DNA from: Alviniconcha marisindica
Taxonomy: Eukaryota > Mollusca > Gastropoda > Provannidae
Assembly: GCA_018857735.1 (NCBI GenBank)
Contig: JABMCL010002631.1
Location: 610,001-674,000 of the forward strand
Direction of reading: 5' to 3'
DNA length: 64,000 bases
Shown here: positions 52,066 through 64,000 of the stretch, piece by piece
How the letters are laid out: the number at the start of each line of letters is the position of its first letter
Numbering within the stretch: the stretch's first letter is position 1
Made by a program: the position numbers and the translations under genes
Notes under the pieces: generated by a model
What the model saw: the letters and a program-made list of their open reading frames with translations, nothing else
Database searches by the model: none
What the model was told of the DNA's origin: nothing

Positions 52066-54615
52066 CCAACATTGCTCTTGTGCAAGGACTTGTGCAGTGA
52101 CTCCAGTTGACTGTAACATCTTGCTGAATGAACTTAACTTTGAAATTGAAGGACAAATTGTTTCCAATGATGCGAGTTTTATTTGGGACCAAACTGAAGA
52201 GCTCCATTACAACAATGATGATTTAATAATTTTATACCAAACCCACTCCCATATGCCCATCTGTACAGTACGTCTAATTTTAATCACTCACTTCCTTAAT
52301 AAGTTCATACTGTACAAAAACAATAATAACAGCTAACTTAAACATTTTGAAATGTGATTGTAAATTTCATTATTCTAAGGTACGTGTCCAAACCATGCCC
52401 TCCCCATCCCCCAACAGTAGAATTTTAATTTTTAAGTTAACAGTGGTAGGTGTGTTCCCCATACAATTTTCAACCATCAACTTAAAATTGGTGCAGTTTA
52501 GCACATTTTGGAAGCAAAAATCATCAGTGTAATCATTTACTGAAACAGCTGGCTTCTGCCCATTTTACCACAATGCATATAATTAGAATGGGTGTATATT
52601 AGGCCACGAGGCCTTCAGTATTTCCTACTACTAATACTACTATCAGAAGCATTAACTTGAGAGTGTAGTTACAAAGAAATGACACATCCTATCACAATTA
52701 AGACACTCTCTTACACACACAATTCTTACACATAGCCAGAAACCAGAGACAGTTTTCATTTTCTTTAAAAATCCATTCTCACCTCCAGCTGTTTGGAATT
52801 ATGTTACTTCAAAGCTCTGTTTGTTGTCAACGAAAATGTTTTCAGTAACCATACACCTCATTTCCTTAATGCAGTTTCACAATGCATCACATCATGTTTT
52901 GAGGTAAAGCCCACTGGCACACAAACTTTAACTGAAGGTGAATCTGTGACATAATGAACATCTGAAGACAATATTTGCTGACAACAGACACTTTGAACAT
53001 CCTTCCAAACACTGGACACCAAAACAACATAATGAAACAGCTCGACCATAAGCAGATAAGTATCCTACAGCACAGGCGTCATTTCACTGAAATGCGAGAA
53101 GCACTGCTGGATTGTAGTGGTGGTGTCAGTGACCCAGTGACCCCTCCCCATTTGAGATTTTTTTTTCTGTCCCTCTCTTCATCGTCTGTGTCGATTACGA
53201 TGCATCTTGACGCTTGAGTTCACACTGCTTGAATAGTTTGTTGTCTTCAATGGTATGTGGGATGACGTCAGTATGTACAAGTGTTCGTTTTCTCCTCAGT
53301 AGTAGTTTCAGTCGGTAAAGGCAGCATCCCAGAGCCCTCATTTTTATACAGTGTTTAGGCAGCATAAACATGGAAAAATGAGTCTATAACTTTAAACACA
53401 ATTTCACCAGCTGAGTAGTCCTGTCTGTGCTTCCTGTATGCCAATTTTTCAATGTTGTCACCGTTTAGAAGATAAATGTGATTTTGTTGTGGCTATTTGC
53501 TTCTGATACATACGGGCCATGAACAGTACAGCTGAAAGATTATTGCAGCAAAACAACCACAAAAACCTTACCTCAGTGGGTGGGGGGTGGGGGGTGGGTA
53601 GGAGGGTAGTCAAAATAGGCTTTCAGTCTAGAAAGTAAAGCCATTTATGGACAGTTCTGGACAGACCAAATGCTTATGATATTTTTTTCTTTGCTAGCTG
53701 TGGGTTGGTTGTGGAAGGTTCAAAAACAACAATAACGCAAAAAGAAATAGTGTACTATATCAATGTAACACGTAAAAAGGTCCAGCTCCCCCCCCCCCCA
53801 CCTCCCCCAACAGCAAAAGCTGACCTGCAGAGTGGCCGTTCTCTTTGATATGATCACTATTATTATCATAATCATGCAAACACACCAATACATTGCCTAC
53901 TTAGTTTTTACACTGAAGAAAACTTAGCAAAGATTATACTTTTTTGTCTTCCAATACTGGGCAAATGCTGGAGAAAAATGCATTTATAACCCAACAGCCC
54001 CCAGGTAATAGTAAATAAAACCAGATGTCATGCTGTTCACACTTCCACCAACCTAGCTACATATAGTTAGTTGGTGCTTTGAGCCAAGTCAACCACACAG
54101 GGTTATATCAGGGCTACAGCTACATATACTTATTGCATTCAGTGTGATCTTGAACAAAAGAAGCCACAATAAGAGTTGTAGCATTCAACAGAAAATAACA
54201 ACTGAAAAATACAAACAAACAAAATGAAGAGAGAGAGAGAGAAAGAAAAGTTTGGAGTTGCAGAGTGCTGATCTCCGTATCTCTTGTGCTCTAACGCCAT
54301 GGGCACTGTCATTTGACCTACATCCTGTTCTGAAAGTCTGAGACTAGTTTCAGCACCATATACTCAGCAACAACACAAATTGGAGACAGTTGTAGTGCAG
54401 GGGCTGGTTGACACAAAACAATGTCACTGACAAACCAAAAAGCATGCAATTGCTGATGCACAGCGACTCTCAGTAGTCAATACTTTTCGAATGTCTTTAT
54501 AATTCAGCTGATGGACAGATACTCGACCCCACCCCATGCAGTGATAAAATCACCGTAACCCATTTACACCCACTGTCCCATATTCAGGATAGTTGGTTTT
54601 AGCTGTGTGTAATTT
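52066..54615. other. Intergenic sequence, unique
   Basis: AT-rich, few repeats apart from an R3 copy and a poly-C at 53791. It could belong to a long RasGRF 3' UTR or be intergenic; this cannot be decided. Confidence 0.35.
54066..54114 (+). repeat. Dispersed repeat R3 copy, intergenic
   Basis: GTTAGTTGGTGCTTTGAGCC, then AACCACACAGGGTTATATCA and GGGC. Confidence 0.6.
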
Positions 54616-54619
54616 TGGC

Positions 54620-55150
54620 ATCCTGCTGACATGGATCTCTGAAGAGGGTTTTCCTTTATTCTAAAAAGAGGTGGACCTCTGAAGAGGGTTTTCCTTTATT
54701 CTAAAAAGAGGTGGACCTCTGAAGAGGGTTTTCCTTTATTCTAAAAAGAGGTGGACCTCTGAAGAGGGACTTCCTTTATTCTAAAAAGAGGTGGACCTCT
54801 GAAGAAGGTTTTCCTTTATTCTAAAAAGAGGTGGACCTCTGAAGAGGGACTTCCTTTATTCTAAAAAGAGGTGGACCTCTGAAGAGGGACTTCCTTTATT
54901 CTAAAAAGAGGTGGACCTCTGAAGAAGGTTTTCCTTTATTCTGAAAAGAGGCGGACCTCTGAAGAGGGTTTTCCTTTATTCTAAAAAGAGGTGGACCTCA
55001 GAGGGACTTCCTTTATTCTAAAAAGAGGTGGACCTCTGAAGAAGGTTTTCCTTTATTCTAAAAAGAGGTGGACCTCTGAAGAGGGTTTTCCTTTATTCTA
55101 AAAAGAGGTGGACCTCAGAGGGACTTCCTTTATTCTAAAAAGAGGTGGTT
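54620..55150. repeat. 40-bp minisatellite carrying repeated AATAAA on the minus strand
   Basis: About 13 copies of CTAAAAAGAGGTGGACCTCT plus GAAGAGGGTTTTCCTTTATT. On the minus strand every unit reads TTTTTAGAATAAAGG, so it supplies a row of poly(A) hexamers 2.3-2.8 kb downstream of the RasGRF stop. Two units have lost four bases. Confidence 0.88.
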
Positions 55151-55806
55151 GATTATTTCTCCTTTTTGTTTTTGTTTTGGAGGAGGCCACTGTTTGCAAG
55201 TATGTGAAGGCCTTTTGCTTCAGGGTATTTAGTGTTAACAAAACATCTTGGCATATATGGGTTAATAAAATATTCACTGTGGAACAGTCCATTTTGAAAC
55301 GAAAAGGCAGGGGAGATAGACCAGTTCAAATGAACCATTTTCTCGGGTAATTGCACCGGAGTGCAGTCCTCTTGAATTTGATGGGACTTAGCTGCCAGCA
55401 GTGCTGACCTGTGTTCAAAATGTGGCAGAGATTTGATCACCGTATTTTGGGGAGATACGTACTACTTTGAGTTTCCAGGCAGAAGCACACTCACACACAA
55501 AGAAACCAAGGAAAAGAAACCAGAAAAACAGAGAAGGAAAAAAAAAAAAAGAGAGAGAAAAAAAAGGAGAAAGATTTTTCAAGTGAACAATGCATGTGGA
55601 GTGTGTACAATCTGTTAGTCTGTGCAAGAAGCAGGTTGCCTAGCATTTTCTTCTGAAGCAACAGCTGTCAACTGTGTGCAAGCTTGCTTTGGGTGCAGGA
55701 GGGGGAGAAATAATTATTCAGACACACACACACGCACACACAGTACTCACACACACACTGTGAGTACACAGCACACACACACAAACACACACTGACACAT
55801 GCACAT

Positions 55807-55866
<60 letters not shown>

Positions 55867-55944
55867 GACACAGACACACACACATGCACATACACACAGA
55901 CACACAGACAGACACACAGACAGACACACACACACACACGGACA

Positions 55945-55985
<41 letters not shown>

Positions 55986-57468
55986 CTTCTGCTGAGCATG
56001 CTGCACTCGACCTGTTACTGAAGTCTGAAAGGGCTGTAACATCATGTTGATTGACAGTTCTAATACAGTGCCATACACTGCATGGAATCCAGCCACACAT
56101 TTAATCAGAACGCTTTCGCAGCAGACATTTGCTGCAGCACCCACAGCATAGTTGGTAGTGTGTACACGACCTCAAAGCACTGAACAAACTGTGGAAGAGC
56201 CCAAATCATTTAACGTAACGAAAACCACCTTCTCGATCACATGACTTACCCGACTCTCGTTAACCTGCTAAAACCCATATCCTGCCCAGTGCGATGGAAT
56301 GACAGGTACAACAGTGCAGCTGTGACACCAAATGTACTCAAATCCAGAAAAGAAGAAGGAACAGAACTTAGATAATAGGTTGGTTGCACTCAATGACACA
56401 CGTACAGTATCACAATCACAATAACAAGTGGACCACAGAGCTCCCTCCATCACAAACAAATCTCAGTGGAAAAGAGCTGGTCAGGGTCGTGCTGTTCATG
56501 TTGTATGTATGTACCCATCCCACTGTGCACCTCCTGTGTGATAAAGGTAGAGATATGCATCATCACATAACGCCAAGAAGGCCAGTGTGTTGGAATCGCA
56601 TGACAAAAAGGAGAATCAAACCACGATTTCTCTCCGCACAACTCCCCGCCCCCCTCCCCTCCCCTCCCCACCTTGGGGGACACAAGAGCCTATAAACTGC
56701 ATGCGAGGACCACAGCCACTGAATCGCAACATGTATCACATGACTGTAGTTATCTCGGGAGCGTGTCACTTCGCTAATGACGTCCATCTCACGATGACCA
56801 ACGCCACAGCCTCCTGTTTTTCTTCTGCACGAACAGAACAGTTCTGCCTTCAGCTTTGTACGAGCCATCTCTGTTGGCCAAAAAACACAGCAAAAAAAAA
56901 AAATTCCAAAAAAATCCTGGAAAGCCTGCACAGCACAGACTCCAGTGCTAGTACAGTGGAGCAGTCTCTCATTGCTCGCTGTGGTGAGAAGAGGTGTCAG
57001 GGAGGGGGTAGGGGTGGGGGCCACAACACCAGTTGAAGTGCTACAAACTCCCCACAGAACTACAGAATCCAGTCCAGCCTGGTTGTCTGGAGCAATGCCG
57101 ACAAATGACAACACCGCAGGGGTATCACTGATTGTTGTGTGTGGTGTTGGTTGGGGGAGGGAGGGGGTGGGGGGTGGGGGTGGGGGGAGAAACAAGAGCA
57201 CTGCAACGATGTCACAGATCCTGATCTGGCCCTCGTGAGGTGGGGGTGGGGGTGGGGGTGGGGGTGGGGATGGGGAAGTGGGGGCAGCAACTGACACCAC
57301 ACTAATGTTACAGATCCGGCTTGGTGTTGCAGTCGCAAACAACACCTCAATAGTGTGACACACCCAGGCCCGGAGCTGGTGGGTAACAATGAGAGATCCG
57401 CTCCAGAGGCAGATCCTGCAGCCTGGGCCTGTGTTGCCCAGCACTGAACAGCGGTGGTGCAGCGCCCT
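55151..57468 (-). other. Probable start of RasGRF 3' UTR, with (CA)n tracts
   Basis: Directly downstream of the RasGRF stop. Contains a long compound (CA)n at 55722-55983 and GGGGGT/C-rich runs at 57130-57270. Open frames here are repeat-driven. The UTR end is unknown; the nearest repeated AATAAA cluster is at 54620-55150. Confidence 0.35.
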
Positions 57469-57585
57469 TCATGATGGGTTGGTCACCATGGAGAGGCGCG
57501 ACTGCTTGGGTTCAATCTCCAGTGAAGCCTTGTAAGTCTGCTCCTCATCGTAGAGACGAGATGGGTCCAGCAAGTAACTGGTCAC
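57469..57585 (-). CDS. RASGRF: RasGRF last coding exon
   Basis: 38 codons plus [23 protein letters not shown] then [18 protein letters not shown]. Acceptor ATCTGCAG. The preceding intron is almost entirely a tandem array whose units repeat this acceptor and the first bases of this exon. Confidence 0.92.
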   Translation of the reverse strand: MTSYLLDPSRLYDEEQTYKASLEIEPKQSRLSMVTNPS

Positions 57586-60500
57586 CTGCAGATAAAACAC
57601 ACACCGTTAGTGGAGGCCTCAGTGGAGGTCCAGGTAGGGTAGCCCATCACTGGCCACCTACAAGAACACAGTCAGTGGAGGATCACCTACAAGAACACAG
57701 TAAGTGGAGGATCACCTACAAGAACACAGTCAGTGGAGGATCACCTACAAGAACACAGCCAGTGGAGGATCATCTACAAGAACAGTCAGTGGAGGATCAC
57801 CTACAAGAACACAGTCAGTGGAGGATCACCTACAAGAACAGTCAGTGGAAGTCCAGGTAGGGTAGCCAATCATTGGCCACCTACAAGAACACAGTCAGTG
57901 GAGGTCCAGGTTGGGTAGCCAATCACTGGCCACTTACAAGACCACAGGTGGTGAGGGGTCCAGGTAGGGTAGCCAATCACTGGCCACCTATAAGAACAGT
58001 CAGTGGAGGTCCAGGTTGGGTAGACAATCACTGGCCACCTACAAGAACACAGTCAGTGGAGGATCACCTACAAGAACACAGTCAGTGAAGGATCACCTAC
58101 AAGAACACAGTCAGTGGAGGTCCAGGTTGGGTAGCCAATCACTGGCCACCTACAAAACCACAGTTGGTGGGGGGTCCAGGTAGGGTAGACAATCACTGGC
58201 CACCTACAAGAACACAGTCAGTGGAGGGTCACCTACAAGAACACAGTCAGTGGAGGATCATCTACAAGAACACAGTCAGTGGAGGATCACCTACAAGAAC
58301 ACAGTCAGTGAAGGTCCAGGTATGGTAGCCAATCACTGGCCACCTACAAGAACACAGTCAGTGGAGGATCACCTACAAGAACACAGTCAGTGGAGGATCA
58401 CCTACAAGAACACAGTCAGTGAAGGTCCAGGTATGGTAGCCAATCACTGGCCACCTACAAGAACACAGTCAGTGGAGGATCACCTACAAGAACACAGTCA
58501 GTGGAGGATCACCTACAAGAACACAGTCAGTGGAGGATCACCTACAAGAACACAGTCAGTGGAGGATCACCTACAAGAACACAGTAAGTGGAGGGTCACC
58601 TACAAGAACACAGTAAGTGGAGGATCATCTACAAGAACACAGTCAGTGGAGGATCACCTACAAGAACACAGTCAGTGGAGGATCACCTACAAGAACAGTC
58701 AGTGGAAGTCCAGGTAGGGTAGCCAATCAATGGCCACCTACAAGAACACAGTCAGTGGAGGTCCAGGTTGGGTAGCCAATCACTGGCCACCTACTAGACC
58801 ACAGTTGGTGAGGGGTCCAGGTAGGGTAGCCAATCACTGGCCACCTATAAGAACAGTCAGTGGAGGTCCAGGTTGGGTAGACAATCACTGGCCACCTACA
58901 AGAACACAGTCAGTGGAGGATCCCTACAAGAACACAGTCAGTAGGATCACCTACAAGAACACAGTCAGTGGAGGATCTCCTACAAGAACACAGTCAATGG
59001 AGGTCCAGGTTGGGTAGCCAATCACTGGTCACCTACAAGACCACAGTTGGTGGGGGGGTCCAGGTAGGGTAGCCAATCACTGGCCACCTACAAGACCACA
59101 GTAGTGTGAGGGGTCCTAGGTAGGGTAGACAATCACTGGTCACCTACAAGAACACAGTCAGTGGAGGATCACCTACAAGAACACAGTCAGTGGAGGAGTC
59201 ATCTCTACAAGAACACAGTCAGTGGAGGATCACCTACAAGAACACAGTCAGTGGAGGTCACCTACAAGAACCAGTCAGTGGAGGTCACCTACAAGAACAC
59301 AGTCAAAATGTGGGGGAAATTTACCTACAAGAACACAGTCAGTGGAGGATCCAGGTAGGTACCCAAAGGAACACAGTCAGTGGAGGATCACCTAGTCAAG
59401 AAAAACACAGTCAGTGGAGGTCAGGTTGGGTAGCCAATCACTGGTCACCTACAAGACCACAGTTGGTGGGGGGGTCCAGGTAGGGTAGCCAACCACTGGT
59501 CACCTATAAAAACACAGTCAGTGGAGGGTCACCTACAAGAACAGTCAGTGGAGGGTCACCTACAAGAACACAGTCAGTGGAAGTGCAGGTAGGGTAGCCA
59601 ATCACTGGTCACCTACAAAAACACAGTCAGTGGAGGTCCAGGTAGGGTAGCCAATCACTGGTCACCTACAAGAACACCGTTGGTGGGGGTACAGGTCGGG
59701 AAGCGAGTCTCTGGCCACCTACAGAAACGCAGTCAGTGGAGGTCTAGGTTGGGCAGTCAATCACTGGTCACCTACAAGAAAACAGTCAGTGGAAGTCCAG
59801 GTCGGGCAATCAATCACTGGTCACCTACAAGAAAACAGTCAGTGGAAGTCCAGGTCGGGCAGTCAATCACTGGTCACCTACAAGAAAACAGTCAGTGGAA
59901 GTCCAGGTTGGGCAGTCAATCACTGGTCACCTACAAGAAAACAGTCAGTGGAAGTCCAGGTTGGGCAGTCAATCACTGGTCACCTACAAGAAAACAGTCA
60001 GTGGAAGTTCTGGTTGGGCAGTCAGTCACAGGCCACCTACAAGACCATAATCAGTGGAGGTAGGACAGCAAGTGGCTAATCACCTACAACCACCTCATTC
60101 AGATTTGTCTAGGGCATTTTAAAGCTGATGTCTGCACACAGTATAAGTAAGTAACTTGGTGTTTTACACCCAGTCAACCATTACGGTTATATCAGGGTGA
60201 CATCTGCATACAGCATAAAAAGCTATAACTGAAGAGGTAAGCACATGAAAACTTATTTTGTTAAATTATAAGAAGACTCTCTGGCTGAACATAGGCAGCA
60301 ATCTCAACAAAGGCTTACCCGAGGATGGTGTTCAATTTTGTAGGAAGTCTGCTGGAAAAGTCGAATTTCCCGAATAACATGAGCGATCTGTAAAATCATG
60401 AGAAGAAAACAACGCTGTAAATGCTGCCTTGAACTTTTTCAAATTGAAAGGTATTAGTGTCTGCATTAATTATGAAACTACAGAACAAAACTAGATACTG

Positions 60501-63500
60501 CTAGCATGTGAGGCCAGTAACAGTGAATAAGCTATTCAGAATACAGAATACAGAAATTTTATTGTCTATGAATAACATAGAAATTTGCCTTACGACTGCA
60601 TAAAAGATACCAGTAAGATAACACACGGTATAATACATAATACATAAGTACAAGATAAGATCATAGATATAATGCAAATACCAGTAAAACAGCCTCATAG
60701 AGTCATACGCTACCCCCAAATATAGTATATGACAGCAAAAGCAGAATAAACATCAATATCAATTGCAATCACATGAGAAGACATGTACACTCAGACTCAC
60801 AGTAAAGCTAAGAGGTAATAAAATCAAATCATGTTTGTACTGATTGAACTTCAGATGCTAATAGATCGAAGGGAAAATCATAGTTCAATAAACCTGGTTT
60901 AGAAAGATCATTCTTTGCCTTTGCAGTGGCCTGAACAAACTAAATGACTGTTTGCAAACACACACACACACTCACACTCACACACACACCACAACACACA
61001 CCCACACACACATAATACAACACACACACACACACACATACATAATGCAACACACACACACACACACACACAACACACACACACACACACATACACACAC
61101 ACACAAAGTGCACAACTGAGACGCAAACAAGCATTTTGTAGATTAGGATATAATTATTAGTCGGTCAGTGGGGGCAGACAGGCACAGGACTGCAGGGTGA
61201 ACTGAAGCTGCTGCCTACCATCCGCATTTTGGAGAAGTTGACCAGCTTTTCCTCTGTGAAGTTGGGTGTGCCCTCCTCGATAAACGACAAGTCTGTCAGG
61301 TACATGCCAAGGTAAGGAATGCATGGAGGATCACACCTGCACACACACCAAGGTACCAAATGAGAACAAAGAATAATACTCCGCGCATTAGTGCATGTAC
61401 ACTGAACATTCAGACACATACACTTCCAAGCATGTGTCCACACATACCTGCATGCACACACACACATTCACACACATGCAAGCATGCTGGTGCAGGCAAA
61501 CATAAACATGAATTCAAGAGCATGAAAACACACCCACACAGACACACACACACACACACACACCACACCACACAATGCATGCTGGTGCATGTAAACACAA
61601 ACATGGATTCAAGAGCATAAACACACCCACGCACGCACGCACACGCACACACCCACACACTCACACACACACACTCACACATGCACGTATGCATGCATGC
61701 ACACACACACACTCCAAAAAAAAAGCCATTGCAACACTTTCAAACACAATTATTACTTCCAAACACAAGACACAGGAGACAGCCATTAACTGATTCTGTG
61801 CACAGACAGGATAAAAGATTGCATCTAGCTGCCCTTCTTCCTTGGCTTCAAAACAATGCTAACCTGTGAAGTGCATCTCTCATGTTCTTGAATCGACCCT
61901 CTGAAGACACTAAAGTCTGAAGGCGCTCTATCATCTGCTTGGTCTGCAAGAGAAAGGAAAAATATTGATTATTCATTACATCAGTCTAACATGGCATATT
62001 GTTTAGTTCTTTGTTTTGTTTTGTAAGGTTTTGCATGAAGTGGCTTGGTGCACGGTTCTATGGTGTACACAGAACTTACGCCGAGATGGCAGCAGTTTCA
62101 TGTGGCACCAGCCATGCCAGCGCTGTAAGTACACCACTTCGGTGGATATTCAAAAACGTGCTATAAAAAGCTACTCACTCATACAGAACCACATGCAAGC
62201 GCAGTGAGTATGCTTGAGAGTGGAGAATAGCGCTATATAAAAGCGATCAACAACAACAAGGTGGGTCTTGCAACAATGATAACAGCACAGGTGGGAGGGA
62301 GGGAGGCTGGTGTTTCTGGGTGCAGTTTTGGGCGTGAGTTTTTCTTGCCTGAGACCCGATGTGATGGGATTAAAATGTTTCCAGTTTTTTATTTTGTTTA
62401 TTTTGTTCAAGATCCAAACACACAAAAAGTTGAAAAGAATGCTGATTTTAATAGGATAACACAAAACATGCAAAATGTTTCCGGGTAAAGCCTCTTTTTT
62501 AAGGAACGGAAATATCTTTTACAGCAATCTCTTGTTCAGTTTTTTGTTTTGTTTGTTTGAATATATATATTTTTCAAGCACTGTGAGCATGTTCTGTGAA
62601 TGTGGATTTTTTTGTTGTTGTATGCTTTATAAACTGACTTTAAATTACATAGTCAGCATAGTGAAAACAAACATGCTTGAATTTCATCCAAATATCACAT
62701 ACCACTTGATTTTCAACAATCAGAGGCAATGTTTATTACATACTGCACTTCATAGGCTTCAAGCCAGTAATTTTTGCAGGACTTTGAACCTTAGAAAATT
62801 AGACCAGTACATGTGTACTTCACCCAATCTACCTCCAAGGTCATATCAGGGTGGAATAAAAAGAAAAAGAAAGAATCACAAGTAAAAGTCTGGTAACCTT
62901 ACATTTAAAGAGGACTGGGGAAAAATGAGGTCAAATGAACTTGCTGCCAGCTGTGGATTCTCAGGAACAGAGGCCTTCATTTCTGCATCTGTGGTACTTC
63001 ACTGTGTGACTCTGAACCCCAATTTCTGCCAAAGTGATATCACTTCAAACATTCCTCTTCCTGGACTTCATACCTCAGTTAATTAGTCCGCTACTTGACG
63101 TTTGACACCCAGTCTAACACAAATGTCATATTGGGTTGAAAAGAAGAAACGACCACGAGTTTTTCCTTCTCTGAGCCTATTTTTAAGGAGGCAGTACACC
63201 CAGTTTTGGGGAAGACGTGAATGTGATGGTTTTGAAGTTGACTTGGGCAGCCACATTCCACCTTTGAGAGTAGACCAAGTGTGTGCTGTGTATGGCTGCC
63301 AGCTGCCAATGCTCGGGGTATTTAGCTTGTGCCTACATGCTAATACATGTAAACACAAACAGGGGCTGCACAAACACCACAAGCAAGTAATAACAATAAT
63401 AATAATAATGTACATTTATCATGCGCTCATTAACGCCCTGAGTGCTCACATGATATGTATTAACCTAAATACAATATTCTATACACATGTAGAGCACAGT

Positions 63501-63961
63501 CCTACCAAAACAATTTACGTAAGGAAACACACACAGAAACACACACACACACTCACACACACACACACACTACCACACACACACATACACACATACACTA
63601 CCACACACACACACACACACTGACACACTACCACACACACACACACACACTGACACACACATACACTCACACACTACACACACACACACACAAACACATA
63701 CTACCCCCACCCCCCACCCACACACACATCATGACAAACCATGAGTGAAAAAGAGCAACATACCTGTTTGGAGAGTTTCTCCCAGGTTTTCTTCAACCTG
63801 TAGACAGAGCTGTTGACAAAGGCAGCACAGATCTGCAGCACACCGTTGTAGTTGTGCATGCAGCGGCAGATGTCCGCGATGGCGGCCCACTTCTCGATGC
63901 AGGACACTCGATCAGCCATGTTGCCGCGACCAACAATCTCCGACACCACCAGGCGACTCAC
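57469..63961 (-). CDS. RASGRF: RasGRF-type Ras guanine-nucleotide exchange factor, C-terminal part (5 exons, 5' end outside window)
   Basis: Exons 63961-63764, 61943-61864, 61336-61219, 60387-60319 and 57585-57469 join in phase to 193 residues and TGA. The product would load Ras with GTP through its CDC25-homology domain, downstream of calcium/calmodulin in the known RasGRF proteins. Visible: [89 protein letters not shown], then a short tail with LEIEPKQ. The tail pattern ([16 protein letters not shown]) matches RasGRF1/2 rather than SOS, RasGRP or RalGDS. Upstream DH, PH and IQ regions must lie past 64 kb. RasGRF1 versus RasGRF2 cannot be decided. Confidence 0.93.
57600..60065. repeat. Composite tandem array filling the last RasGRF intron
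   Basis: Built from a ~29-bp unit (CACCTACAAGAACACAGTCA plus GTGGAGGAT) and a longer unit with GTCCAGGTAGGGTAGCCAAT and CACTGGCCACC. On the minus strand, units with CACTGGTCACCTACAAG read TTCTTGTAG then GTGACCAGTGATTGG, mimicking the real acceptor and exon start (CTGCAG then GTGACCAGTTACTTG). It begins within 20 bases of the exon. Confidence 0.9.
60144..60200 (+). repeat. Dispersed repeat R3 copy in RasGRF last intron
   Basis: ATAAGTAAGTAACTTGGTGT, then CAGTCAACCATTACGGTTAT and ATCAGGGTGA; a near-consensus copy. Confidence 0.7.
60319..60387 (-). CDS. RASGRF: RasGRF exon, end of RasGEF domain
   Basis: 23 codons: [20 protein letters not shown] then HPR. Acceptor TTTACAG, donor GTAAGC, phase 0 at both ends. 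Too short to appear as an open frame. Confidence 0.93.
60388..61218. other. RasGRF intron
   Basis: AT-rich unique sequence, then a compound (CA)n at 60957-61105. No further exon seen; flanking exons join in phase. Confidence 0.5.
61219..61336 (-). CDS. RASGRF: RasGRF exon, RasGEF catalytic domain core
   Basis: Completes Arg, then [20 protein letters not shown] and [19 protein letters not shown], the most conserved RasGEF segment. Acceptor GTGCAG, donor GTAGGC. Confidence 0.96.
61337..61863. other. RasGRF intron with (CA)n tracts
   Basis: CA/CATGCATGCA-rich, with a ~110-bp direct repeat (CATGCTGGTGCA, AAACACAAACATGGATTCAA) at 61484 and 61578. Confidence 0.5.
61864..61943 (-). CDS. RASGRF: RasGRF exon, RasGEF catalytic domain
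   Basis: [20 protein letters not shown] then MRDALHR; phase 0 in, phase 2 out; acceptor TTGCAG, donor GTTAGC. Found by motif because it is short. Confidence 0.93.
61944..63763. other. RasGRF intron
   Basis: Contains R5 copy 2, a diverged R3 copy (63086-63137), an (AAT)n-headed repeat at 63396-63475 with GCGCTCATTAACGCCCTGAG, and (CA)n at 63528-63700. No exon seen. Confidence 0.5.
62037..62260 (+). repeat. Dispersed repeat R5, copy 2
   Basis: Co-linear with copy 1. Ends AGCGCTATATAAAAGCGATC then (AAC)n, a SINE-like tail. In a RasGRF intron. Confidence 0.65.
63764..63961 (-). CDS. RASGRF: RasGRF exon, RasGEF catalytic domain
   Basis: 66 codons, [20 protein letters not shown] then [20 protein letters not shown] to KTWEKLSKQ. 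Acceptor GGCAG, donor GTATGT. Confidence 0.93.
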
Positions 63962-64000
63962 CTGCCATTGGAGAAATACTGTCATTCATAATCTGTACAA

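Noticed and set aside
51866..52336. 156-codon frame with 14-residue repeats
   Set aside because: Period-42 minisatellite; the non-repeated tail resembles no protein I know and has no supporting splice structure.
55668..56144. 158-codon Cys/Val-rich frame
   Set aside because: Translation of a compound (CA)n tract.
56563..57444. 293-codon minus-strand frame downstream of the RasGRF stop
   Set aside because: Pro-rich because of G/C homopolymer runs; it lies past the stop codon, does not continue the RasGRF tail, and shows no domain.
57481..57500. GGGTTCAATCTCC resembling a tRNA B box
   Set aside because: It is coding sequence of the last RasGRF exon, and no A box or cloverleaf could be drawn around it.

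Overview
The window is eukaryotic, intron-rich DNA from an invertebrate. Split genes, short interspersed repeats, long (CA)n, (AT)n and poly-C/G tracts and many minisatellites suggest a mollusc, probably a gastropod. That placement is inferred from genome style and protein similarity; no species was determined.

Three protein genes can be assembled exon by exon with consistent reading phase. (1) 1458-12737, plus strand: PDCD7, the U11/U12 (minor spliceosome) 59K protein, 9 coding exons, 713 residues. (2) 40993-15691, minus strand: SNX2, the retromer-associated PX-BAR sorting nexin, 12 coding exons, 541 residues, complete from ATG to stop. (3) 63961-57469, minus strand: the last five exons of a RasGRF-type Ras guanine-nucleotide exchange factor, covering the C-terminal half of the catalytic CDC25 domain and the tail; its 5' part lies beyond the window. 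PDCD7 and SNX2 converge tail to tail at about 13.2-13.4 kb. SNX2 and RasGRF lie head to tail on the minus strand, separated by 41.0-57.5 kb, which holds the SNX2 promoter, a long foldback element, several minisatellites and probably the RasGRF 3' UTR.

The strongest candidate for an undescribed system is in PDCD7 intron 3. Three exact U12-type 5' splice-site motifs (ATATCCTTT, ATATCCTTT, GTATCCTTG) lie within 71 bases, just downstream of a strong unused 3' splice site. Splicing into that site creates an immediate in-frame TAA. This is the layout of a U11-snRNP-binding splicing enhancer (USSE) driving a poison exon, here in the gene for a U11 protein itself, so it would be a feedback switch.

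A second theme is capture of exon edges by repeats. Tandem arrays next to SNX2 exon 9, SNX2 exon 7 and the last RasGRF exon are built from units containing that exon's own 3' splice site and first coding bases. SNX2 exon 2 has one similar ghost copy. The last PDCD7 exon has an inverted, still-open copy in an upstream intron, and its acceptor is duplicated around an inserted element. No tRNA, rRNA, CRISPR, bacterial operon or viral gene was recognised.
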